Source: Acipenser ruthenus (lineage: Eukaryota > Chordata > Actinopteri > Acipenseriformes > Acipenseridae). From it: a stretch of 64,000 nucleotides of DNA. The position numbers and the translations under genes are program-made. The DNA is taken from NCBI RefSeq assembly GCF_902713425.1, contig NC_081241.1:7065263-7129262 (forward strand). The letters run 5' to 3'. Under the pieces are notes generated by a model. It did not search any database. It saw only the letters and a list, made by a program, of their open reading frames with translations, and was not told the DNA's origin. Shown in pieces: positions 1 through 9,474 of this stretch (its first letter is position 1; every line of letters starts with the position of its first letter).

Positions 1-480
1 CTAAATAAGGAGTCGGCAGCCCTCAACTACCTTCAAGACTTCTTCCCTAAGCTGTCTGAGGCAAAGGTCAAAGCCGGTGTCTTCGTCGGACCACAGATAA
101 AGAAGATTCTGGAGTGCAATGAATTCCCCAAGAAGCTCACTAGTAAGGAGAAAGCGGCTTGGAACAGCTTTGTCGCAGTGGTTCGGGGCTTCCTGGGCAA
201 TCACAAGGCCGAAAACTATGTGGAGCTGGTTGAGACTCTGGTGAAGAACTACGGCACAATGGGCTGTAGGATGTCCCTCAAAGTCCATATCCTTGATGCT
301 CATCTTGATAAATTCAAGGAGAACATGGGAGCGTACTCGGAGGAGCAAGGCGAGCGCTTCCACCAGGATATACTGGACTTTGAACGCCGCTACCAAGGAC
401 AGTATAACGAGAACATGATGGGAAACTACATTTGGGGGCTGATTCGTGAAAGTGATTTACAGTATAATCGTAAATCTTGA
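1..480 (+). CDS. 3' end of a conserved gene of unknown function
   Basis: Frame 1 is open from the first base to a TGA at 478-480, giving about 159 residues, so the start lies outside the window. The protein is hydrophilic and rich in Lys and Glu. Conserved-looking segments are KVHILDAHLDKFKENMGAYS, EEQGERFHQDILDFERRYQG and, near the end, YIWGLIRES. I have seen this C-terminal pattern (HLDKF, GERFHQD, YQG, MMG.Y.W) in many uncharacterised animal proteins that occur in multiple copies, so it may belong to a mobile or domesticated element, but I cannot name the family or a function. No intron is visible and the frame is undamaged here. The antisense open frame over the same bases is a shadow. 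Confidence 0.6.
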   Translation, partial: LNKESAALNYLQDFFPKLSEAKVKAGVFVGPQIKKILECNEFPKKLTSKEKAAWNSFVAVVRGFLGNHKAENYVELVETLVKNYGTMGCRMSLKVHILDAHLDKFKENMGAYSEEQGERFHQDILDFERRYQGQYNENMMGNYIWGLIRESDLQYNRKS

Positions 481-1870
481 AAAACTACTCACTTCTAAAT
501 CTTTTGTAGTCATTTTTGTATTACTTTAGTATAAATACATGTTAATTTGGATTTATATGTTGTTTTTTTCTGACTTTATGTGAACGAAAAGACACAAATT
601 CGCCCATTTTCTCATTAAAATAGGTAAATTTCAAAATATCACTGTCCTGGTCACAGAAGCAAAGTTTGTGGGGAATAATAGTCATTTTCTATACATTTGA
701 GGCATAAGCAATTAGGAAATAACACTTACTACCCAGGAACAAAAATTGTGTTACATAGTGTTATTTACAGCACTGTTTAAGCCTTCATTGATAAGGAGTC
801 CCTATTGTAACAGCTTGTTAGTGTTCCTCAGTGTTTATATTGTTACAGGTGAAACAGAGCGAGGAGGTGTTGATATTGGGGAGGGGGGGGGGAGTCATAT
901 AATAGAATCTCTTGTAACGTGTGAATCTCGTGTGAAATCAACAGAAATGCATTCTTGTGTCCCGAGCGATTACCTGGTGAGATCAGCAGGGTCATTGCAT
1001 TCGGTGCATTCCATGTTAACTGAACAGGACAACATGAATAAGAACAATTCACTTTGAATCGTTTTTTGTTTCTTATTTCTATTTATTCAAGTTTGTGCAC
1101 AGACTATGCATTACATTTAATTTGGGGTTTTTACATTACTGTATATGTACAGTCAATTATAGATATAACAGAACATATGACAGCTGACTAGAAAATATCG
1201 AGCAAATAAACAATTCACTTTTAGTTGCTTTTATTTCATAATTGTCAAAGCAAACGCTCCTGAGTCGAGTGTACATTTCAATTACTCAGCTGTAGGTACA
1301 ATATAGATATATTAGTATTACAACATTGTTATATAGTATATAGCATTTACACAATATAGATATAATATACAGCATGTTAAAGCTGTCTAGAATCTATGAA
1401 GCCATCAAACAAATGATTGAAGTAGAAAAGCCTTTTCTACAGTCTTTTTTAACCTGAAACCTGAATTGAAGTGAATACCTATACAAGTCAAAGACATACA
1501 ACTATTCCACTTTATTACTTGCTAGATTGACAGACGGTGATACGCTGCTCCTTTTAATTGCTTTTAAAAAGAAAAGTCATGAGATGCTTCACAATCCGAT
1601 TCTCTCTTGGCCCCTGTGGTTCTTATTGTACTGTAGTTGTAGGTGGCTGATTTCACTGCAGTCAGTACTTTGTAAACAGGTGTACTGTAGTTAATTTTGC
1701 ACGACAGCAAAGCATACACAGTTGGCGTTGTTAGCTTTATCACACAACAAACCTAAGGGCTGAGTTTGGTGCTGCACATTGACCTCATCATCAAAGGATG
1801 AGCTATGCCACATACTTTACAACAAGACAAAAAAACACTCTAAATTCAGTAAGTTTGTCATAATTATATA
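481..1870. other. AT-rich intergenic DNA
   Basis: No coding exon, RNA gene or recognisable repeat family seen. A short G run (884-893) and several stretches of TATA-like low-complexity DNA are present. Short open frames here have no recognisable motif. Confidence 0.5.
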
Positions 1871-2410
1871 CACTGCTGTGCAAAAGTCTTAGACATGTTC
1901 TACTCTGATGCATTATGAGCATCAACAATTTACTCAAAGCCTCCACTAGTGTTTTCTACTATTATAATAAGCTTGACTTGCATAAAGAAGGAAAAACATT
2001 GAGTGAAATATCTCGTATCACTCGATTTTCAAGGTGTGGTATCCGAAGCATAATCAACAAGCACAGAGAAACATCATCTGTAATTGACAAACCCAGGACT
2101 GGAAGACCCAAAAAGCTGTCTAACAAGGATGAGCAATACTTGAAGATAATATCCTTCAGGAATAGAAAGAAGACAAGCGTTGAATTGACAACAGGACTGG
2201 CAGAAGGCACAGGTGTCATTGTCCATCCATCAACAGTACAAAGGTCTTGAAATGAGGACCCAAAGTATGTGTTGCAGTAAAATACCTCTGTTAAGAAAGA
2301 GGAACCAGACTAAAAGGATAAAATATGTGCAAAAACACAGAAATTGGACTATGGAACAAAGGTCAAAGGTGCTTTGGACTGCTGATGAACTGTTCATTCC
2401 ACTGCACTTA
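1871..2410 (+). mobile_element. Tc1/mariner-type transposon, 5' part, decayed
   Basis: The left end has the family look (CACTGCTGTGCAAAAGTCTT) directly after a TA. It is followed by a frame whose product carries the Tc1 N-terminal paired helix-turn-helix: EGKTLSEISRITRFSRCGIR, then the RTGRPKKLS linker and the start of the second helix-turn-helix. A second frame from about 2213 continues with QKHRNWTMEQRSKVLWTADE, matching the stretch before the first catalytic Asp. The reading frame shifts near 2210-2250 and the element stops soon after, with no catalytic DD(34)E core and no right terminal repeat. It is a dead fragment. Confidence 0.8.
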
Positions 2411-3305
2411 TGTGGAGGATCAGTAATATCACTGTCAGTAACATTTCATTGTTAACTATCTATTTTAAATGAACACACTATTGCTTTATATAAACACATA
2501 TAAATTAATCTGACTTTCTAAATCAATGTTGATGCTGCAAATGTAATAGAAACACCTTTCACTATTTCTGTGACTTTTAGACTTTCCTGCAGAATGCTTT
2601 GTAATGTGTGAGTCTGGGAACATGTCTACTACAGATTTACTGAACTAGTTACAACGTGTAAAGGTCTCATGTGTAACTTTCTTTGGGAATGAAAGACGTT
2701 ATTAATGGAAGCCCTGGTTTTCTGAGCGTCACTGTGTTTCTAGTGTTTTTGTGATCTCTCGTGCTTACCACAAACATCATTCTTGCTCCCATGTGCCACC
2801 GTTAAAATCAGTCCTGTATAGTTTACAGAAAGTATGCCTTTTTTCCAAAGTTGGTTAGGATTATCTGAGAATATGTTGTTGCCCAAAATGCTTGAAATTT
2901 GCATTCATATTTTTTATTTAATTTTCTTTTACCGGCCTTATCGTAGATGGTCAACTATGTGAGCTTGCCTCACGCACAGAATTATTGCGCACCACAGGGC
3001 TCCCCTGGGTCCTAAACCCTGCTTGGTACAGACAGCTATTGCAGTAACCACAGACCATATATGACTTTTGCAGAAATTAAAGGTTTGCTGACATAACAGG
3101 GTTTAACAGTAGTTTTGAGCAAAATACGGGATAAAATCTGTCCCGGGAGTTGTCCGGAAGAAGTGTCCAACAAACGGGAGAGTCCCGGCAAATAAGGGAG
3201 AGTTGACAAGTGTGATGTTCATCACAGACACAGACAGTAAAAGCTGTAAGAGTTCAGCATTAGAAGCCTGGTGCAGTTTTCACATCAGTGTGGTCTATGT
3301 TATCA
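2411..3305. other. Intergenic DNA without recognised gene
   Basis: Nothing coding is supported. A GC-richer patch at 3125-3205 contains several CCCGGGA/TCCCGG-like words and may be an unclassified repeat. Confidence 0.4.
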
Positions 3306-3512
3306 TCACTGTGTTTTGTACGTCTCTTTTACTGCCTCTGTTCCTACCTCACCTCCTGTCACTGTTCCTAATGTTGCTCCTACTCCTGCTCCTAGTATAG
3401 CTCCTATAACCACTCTTGCTACAGCTCCTACTGACCCTGTGATGGCTCCAGCTTTTGCCCCTATTGCTGCCCCTACTGATCCTCCAATAACTACTACTGG
3501 TGGCCTTAGATA
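3306..3512 (-). CDS. Candidate GIMAP C-terminal exon, glycine-zipper tail
   Basis: The minus strand reads about 68 codons to a TGA at 3306-3308. Gly, Ala and Val dominate with repeated small-xxx-small spacing (GGSVGAAIGAKAG, GAILGAGVGATLG), ending KETYKTQ. Fish GIMAPs often end in hydrophobic Gly-rich tails that could insert in or associate with membranes. It is in the same frame as the upstream coiled-coil exon, but a stop (3588-3590) separates them, so splicing or a length change in the GA repeat would be needed to join them. Confidence 0.5.
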   Translation of the reverse strand, partial: YLRPPVVVIGGSVGAAIGAKAGAITGSVGAVARVVIGAILGAGVGATLGTVTGGEVGTEAVKETYKTQ

Positions 3513-3587
3513 CTGATTTCCAGGTGACTTTTCCTTTTGCCAGCTAAAAACTTTCCCTTCTGCTCCCTCCTTTCTCTCTCCTCTCTC

Positions 3588-3602
3588 TCATCTCAGCTCC
3601 CC

Positions 3603-3650
<48 letters not shown>

Positions 3651-4558
3651 TCTCTCTCTCTCTCTCACTCTCCTCAGCTCCTCCTCCAGTTCTCTTCTTT
3701 TCTCCTTCTCTTTCTTCAGCTCCCTCTCCAGCACTCTGGATTTCTCCCTCTCTCTCCTCAGCTCCAGTTGTAGCTCCAGCTCTCCTGGCCTCTCTAGCAG
3801 TTTGCTCTTTTCATTCCCCACCCTGTCAATCTGCTCATCTCTCTTCTTCCTTATCATCACTTCTCTGGCCCTTTCTTCTGCCTCTGAGTACATCTCCATG
3901 GTGTAGAAGCCTTCACTTCCCTTCACCATGTTGTCTAACTTGTCCAGGAGCTGTGTGACCTGAGTGTGATCGCTCCTGTTCTTATTGTTGAGAACATGAT
4001 ACCTGTTCCCACATTTCTCAACACGCTGCTGGAGCTCCTCACCGGCTTCCTCAATGTGCTGCTCAATCGTCTTGTCTTCCAGATAATCCCTAAAGGTGAA
4101 AAGGATCATCGTGTTCCTCACGCCTCTTTCACCAAACAGCTCCTGGACTTCATCCAAGTCTTTGCAATCCTGTTTAACTAGAGACTTCCACAGTGCAGTG
4201 CGGGTGTCAGTCATTTCTTTTGAATGCACCTGTATCAGCAGGAGGAAAGTGTGGGGTCCCGGGGCAGACAGAGAAACACATCTCTTAATCTCAAGCTGGT
4301 CTGTTTTAAACAACTCTGGAGTGTCCACCACAGTGACCCGTCTCCCAGCCACTTTTCCTGTTCTCTTCTCACACTCTTTTGTTCTTGCATTGAAGCTGAA
4401 TCCAGATCTAAACTCCTCTCTGCCCAGGATGGTGTTCCCTGACGCACTCTTCCCAGTCAAGTGTCTCCCAAGCAACACGATCCTCAGCTCAGAGGGGCTG
4501 TGCAGCTCTTGAGAAACAGTTTCTTCAGACTATTGTTCTGCAGCCATGATTCCCTCTC
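3588..4558 (-). CDS. GIMAP main exon: AIG1 GTPase domain plus coiled coil
   Basis: The exon begins after a strong acceptor (polypyrimidine then AG at 4559-4560), phase 1, compatible with exon 1 at 5333-5357. The AIG1 domain is about 200 residues, followed by a Glu/Arg-rich coiled coil that ends in a run of Arg-Glu pairs encoded by a GA microsatellite. The stop is at 3588-3590. An in-frame TAG lies at 4530-4532. Confidence 0.8.
3601..3668. repeat. (CT)n microsatellite, coding on the minus strand
   Basis: A nearly pure CT run. On the minus strand it is (GA)n and encodes alternating Arg-Glu at the end of the GIMAP coiled coil. Length changes not divisible by three would alter the C-terminus. 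Confidence 0.9.
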
Positions 4559-5332
4559 CTGTTAAAGAGAAAGAACAGTTTGTTCCTCTTAGAAATGAAA
4601 GCTTTCCATGTGAAGCCCTGGATTAGTTTGATCCTCTTGTTGTCGTGCTGTGCTGAAAGAACACTCCCTGTCACACACAGCACTGGCGTGTTCCTGTATG
4701 TGTGGAGCTGCTGTACAGAGACACAACTAGCAAGCTCTTCAAACAAATAGTGCACATTAATCAGGAGAATCAGTGAAGTGTCTGAATGTTCGTCAGCAGG
4801 TTTGTAGCATTAGCAGTTTGATTTCTTGTTTGCTCTGCCATGTGCTGTGCAGGTGTAACAGTGTCCTAATAAGTTTTCCAGAGAAGCTCAGGACACTCAG
4901 AACCAGATTTTCTTTAATAAATGAAAGTTAACTTAAACTGAAATGACAGATGTGTTTCAATCAACTTAGCAACTTTCAAAACATTTCACCATAAATAAAC
5001 TGTGTCATAAGGTTTACAATAAATACATTTGGACACAAAACACAATAGGGCCTATGTACTAAGCGTTGTGCATTGAGACATATTTACAAAAGGGAAATGC
5101 CTAGCTACAGCCTTATCAAGCTTTCAAAAGCACAAGGATTTTATCATTGCACAGCCTCTAAAGATCTGAACTGGAAAGCAAACCTGCGCTGCCCAGTCTC
5201 TCACATTGATTTCTAGCTTGTTACTTTACACTGTTTCTCACTGACTCTAAACTTGTTATAAGTGTCCTGCTATACAGCACAACATTAAGTGAACCTAGTT
5301 TACAGAAACGAAGATCTAAAGAAATGACTCAC

Positions 5333-5357
5333 CAGGGTCTGAACTGGCGGCCGACAT
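5333..5357 (-). CDS. GIMAP exon 1 (start codon exon)
   Basis: ATG, eight codons and one base, then donor G|GTGAGT. It parallels the exon at 13217-13247 of the neighbouring GIMAP in position, composition (Ser-Ser-x-Asp-Pro) and phase. Confidence 0.6.
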
Positions 5358-7889
5358 CTCTCACCTTTGAAGAAAATGGGGCTGGAGTCCAAAGGGAACT
5401 TGATCTCTACAGTTATTAATTAATATAGTGTCACATCACTATGAACAAAGTCTACTGCCAGTGAGCAAAGTTCACTGCTCTCAAAAGAGCTGACACACTT
5501 TAAAAAGAGGACATTAACATTCAGCTGATTGCATCATCAATATGCAGTATTTAATAGCTACCATTAATAGTACTGTAATTTCACTGTTAGTATTGTAGTT
5601 GCATTGTAGTTACTATAGGCTGCGATATTCAGAAAGTAATAACATGGCAGTGACCACATTGCAGAACAAGCTGAATGATAACTGAGTTATAATTAAAAGA
5701 TTGATCTCATTTAAATGGAGAGTATAGCAAGCTGCACAAACACAGACACACCTCAAGACACATCAATAAATGAGATACAGTTCAAAATACAGGTGCAATA
5801 ATTACATGGTATACTGTAGTTATAATTTACTAATATTTACTGCATGCGCTTCGCACCCGATTCTGTTATTGTAAGGATGGAACTCCATACATTAACAACA
5901 TGTGGGTTATTTTGGCAATTAAATAATGTAACTAAATAGATTTTGAAGTGTATCCAATACATGTATTACAAAAAACAAACAAAAAAAAAACTCTTTACAA
6001 TGTGTACCTTCAATCAATCTACAAACTATGCAAATCCAGAGATAAAGGCATTACTTTGGAATAAATCAACACATCTGCACAACAGGCCATCTTTTTTAGC
6101 AACTTCAATATCCCTGAAAAACGTGACCAGTTGCAACCAGTTTGCTTGTTGAACCCACAAGACAATTCATTTCCAGTGTTGTACATTTCCAAACAATCCA
6201 GGTTAGATGCCAGGTGAACAGAATATTTTACAGCCAGGATCTGTGCATGTGCACAATATGTCCTGAAGAGGGCAGCCAAGTCAAGCATTATACAGCAACA
6301 CCGAACAACACACAGTATACTAAAACCAAAGAGTTTGAGATGTTACATACTGACAGACCCCTAATTGGTAAATGTATGTGCCTAACCCTTTAGTTTCACA
6401 TATAACCTCATCAAAATAAGGGTTCAAGAGAAAAGCCCAGAACTAAGAAGTGATTTTTATTGCAGCAACTCCAGTGCAGCGAGACAGAATATCTCAGTTT
6501 AACAGCATGTTCCCCGGGTCGTGTCTGCTGTTTGTTTGTTAACCAATTCAGTTTTGTGTCGGGCAGCCTTAAAAATGAATGCGCTTTGTAGCGTCACTCT
6601 TTTATAGAAACTCAGTTTGACACGACTGGTCCAAGCCAATGCAAATATGCCAACAGTCTCTAATATCACCGGGGCAGTCCTGATCACAATCCTTATTATC
6701 ATTTGCCAGGAAAGGCTGCTGTTGCCAGGCAACAAAAAAAAAGGTTTCTGAATAAGAAGCTGGCCTAATAAGAAATCAGCTTCCACACATTCTACCAAAA
6801 TACAAAATCCAAACCTGAATATAACATTTCTTTATTCATATTTAAACTTTAAAAATTACATTTAAACACAACAACAGTATGACATAATAAGAAATCAACG
6901 TCATTTCAATTTACCAAAACACAAAATTCAAAAACTGAAATATTTTCTTCATTCATATTCAAACTTTAAGAAATATTAAAAATACAAAATAATAAATTTA
7001 TTAAGCCATCCGTAACCCGATAATAATAATAAAATATGTTTCTCCGGACAGGCTATATCTGTTCTAAGCAATTATAAACAATACCAAAGTACATACTAGT
7101 CTTATTATTTCTACTCATATTCTATAATTTTTAATAGCATAATTAATAACATGTTTCTAGATTGTTTATAATCACTTATATCTGATCCCTAATCTAATTG
7201 GTTTACAATTATATGTACAGTAGATACATGCTGTTCTATACACACAGGGCCAGGTGTATCAATGTGTTTGCACCAGAGGGCAGTCTGTGAGAGTGCAATA
7301 CTAGTGTTCATGTTACAAGGCAAGCATCAATCTCCTCAGAACAAGGCTCACTCCAGGACTCAAAGTGTGCCTGAGTTGTTTGCTGCTGGTTTTGTAATGT
7401 TGTGCAGATTGGACTTTGGTGTGAATATCTTGATACATCAGGGTCACAGTGTCAGGTCATTGAATGATAAGAATGGAATCTGATTTCCTGATAAACGGTC
7501 TTTGACAATATCAGTATATCAGGCTGTTGAACTGTTCTCATTGTGTTTTACAATGTGTGTAAAATATACATGTGTTATAGCAGCAAGGCTAATCCTTCAG
7601 CTCTGATCAGTGAGAAGTCAAGGAAGTACAATACATATGGATACAATACTGGTTAAAACACAGGGAGCAGAGAGTACTGAGAGGAGTGACTTGTAGCCGA
7701 GTCCATGTACACAGTGGGGGGCTTCAAGGACCAGGGCTGAATGTAATAGTCTGGAGCAAGGAAAGATTAGGGGAGACTTGCAGAAACTGCTGTGTTAGTG
7801 TTCCCAGTCACAGGCTGCTCCTCTAGAGAAAGATCAATGAAGTGAGCTCTGAGGCTCCGGTGTTGTTACTGAATATTGATCAGATATTA
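5358..7889. other. Intergenic DNA between the two GIMAP loci
   Basis: AT-rich, no exon recognised. Two dispersed repeat patches are visible: 6225-6290 resembles 18830-18900 (shared GTCCTGAAGAGGGC), and 6590-6665 resembles 14715-14800. Confidence 0.4.
6590..6665. repeat. Dispersed repeat, copy 1
   Basis: Shares about 60 bases with 14715-14800, including the word GCAAATATGCCAAC and flanking CTCAGTTTGA. Family not recognised. Confidence 0.5.
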
Positions 7890-7895
7890 TTCAAT

Positions 7896-8126
7896 TACAC
7901 CACCCCCCTCCAATAACACCATCCCCTCTCCAATAACACCACCCCTCTCCAATAACACAACCCCCTATCCAATAAGGCCCCCCCACCCATTCCAATAACA
8001 CCACCCCCTGTCCAATAGCACCACCCCCTCTCCAGTAACACCTGCCCTGTCCAATAACACCACCCCCTCTCCAAAAACACTACCCCCTCTCCAATAAGAC
8101 CACCCCCTCTCCAATAATACCACCCC
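7896..8126. repeat. Minisatellite next to the GIMAP stop codon
   Basis: About a dozen imperfect copies of a roughly 19-20 base unit, CACCCCCTCTCCAATAACAC, on the plus strand. The array ends within a few bases of the GIMAP stop at 8132-8134, so it would form the start of the 3' UTR, where the sense strand is G-rich. Confidence 0.85.
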
Positions 8127-8131
8127 CTGTC

Positions 8132-9474
8132 TCACTGTTCTTGACTGGGTTCCTGTGGTGCTGCCTCTATTGCTTCTGCTACTGTGTGCAATACTGTCCC
8201 GATCGCAGCCCCTTCTCTCAGTGCTGCTGCTACTGCACTGATCACTGCCCTCTGAGCTGCTCCTTCTCTTACTGCTTCCTTTGCAGCGTGCATTACTGCC
8301 CCTAGTGCTGTCTCTTCTGATATTGCTCTGGATACTGTGTGTAATACTGCCCCTACCTCAGCCCCTTCAACCAGTGCTCCTGCTACTGCACTGATCACTG
8401 CCCCTAGTGCTGCCCTTTCTCCTCTCGCTTCAGCTGGCTTTTCATATCTGCTTATAAACCCATTGTATCTTTCTGTTTCTGGTCTAATGATTTCCTTGTA
8501 GCGCTGCCTGACTGTCTCCATCTCTCTCCTGTGTTTCTCCTCATACTCTCCCCTCTCTCTCTTCCCTTTCTCAATGCAATCCTCCTTCTCTTGCTCCTCC
8601 CTTTCTCTCTCCTCTCGCTTTCTCCTCAGTTCTTCCTCCAGTTTGATCCTGTGATTCTCTCCCTGTTCTTTCCTCAGCTCTTCCTCCTGCTCTTCTATCC
8701 TCTCCTCCAGCTCTCTGATCTTCTCATCTTGTTTCTGGATTTCCAATCTCATCTTCCTTTTCAAGTTCTCGAGTTCTTTCAGGTGCTTTGCCCTCAGTTC
8801 CTCTTCCTCCCTCAATATTGTCTCTTCCTCCTCCTTCAGTATCTCCTCTTGTCTTTGTCTGATCTTTGCTTCTGCTTTCTGGTAAATCTCATTGGTGTAG
8901 TAGCTGCTGTTGTTTCCCTTCACCATGTTGTCTATCTTGCCCAGAAGCTGTGAGACCTGAGTGTGATTGCTCCTGTCCTCAGTGTTGAGAACATGATACC
9001 TGTTCCCACATTTCTCAACAAGCTGCTGGAGCTCCTTGCTGCCTGTCTGAATATAATCCTCAATGGTCTTGCCTTTCAGCTTGTCACTGTGTGTGAAAAG
9101 GAGCATCATGTATCTCCTCACAGCCTCCTCACTGAATATCTCCTGGACTGTCTCCACTGCTCTCCTCTCTTCCTCTGTGAATCGGCCCACCGGTATCACC
9201 AGGAGGAAAGCATGGGGTCCCAGGGCAGACAGAGAAACACAGCTCCTAATCTGGAGTTTGTCCTGAGAGAGCTCTGGAGTGTCGATCACAGCAACACGTC
9301 TCACAGCCACTTGTCCTGTTCTCTTCTCACACTCCCTTGTTACTGCAGAGGAACTGGCTTCAGATCTGAACTCCTCTCTGCCCAGGATGGTGTTTCCTGT
9401 TGCACTCTTCCCAGCCCCAGTCTTCCCAAGCAGCACCATCCTCAGCTCAGGGGGACTGGGAGGCGCTTTGATAT
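8132..9474 (-). CDS. GIMAP exon 4: second AIG1 domain, coiled coil, Ala-rich tail
   Basis: Acceptor CCCTTGCAG at 9475-9483, phase 1. The frame is also open upstream to an ATG at 9508 (Met-Ser-Gly-Gly-Lys), which would make a stand-alone 459-residue GIMAP. The AIG1 domain covers roughly the first 200 residues and is followed by about 150 residues of Glu/Arg/Lys coiled coil. Five 17-residue alanine-rich repeats (GAVISAVAGALVEGAEV type) close the protein. The stop is at 8132-8134. The frame is intact throughout. Confidence 0.88.

Larger units (their letters stand above)
3306..5357 (-). pseudogene. GIMAP-family (AIG1 GTPase) gene, probably inactivated
   Basis: Gene model on the minus strand: exon 1 (5333-5357, Met-Ser-Ala-Ala-Ser-Ser-Asp-Pro, donor GTGAGT), main exon (3588-4558, acceptor TTTAACAG) and a possible tail exon (3306-3512). 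GIMAPs are immune GTPases that act as membrane-associated scaffolds in lymphoid survival. The main exon has the P-loop GRHLTGKS, DTPE at G3, the AIG1 box CVSLSAPGPHTFLLLIQVHS, a poor G4 (TFRD) and G5 RYHVLNN, then a charged coiled coil. Relative to its neighbour at 8-13 kb, the codon after MAAEQ is TAG (4530-4532) where the neighbour has GAG, so the product would end after about 17 residues. No in-frame ATG lies between the stop and the P-loop. Either this copy is dead or the base is an error or allele. DTPE instead of DTPG is a further oddity. Confidence 0.7.

Noticed and set aside
3537-3773. Ser/Leu-rich plus-strand frame
   Set aside because: CT microsatellite and antisense of the GIMAP coiled coil.
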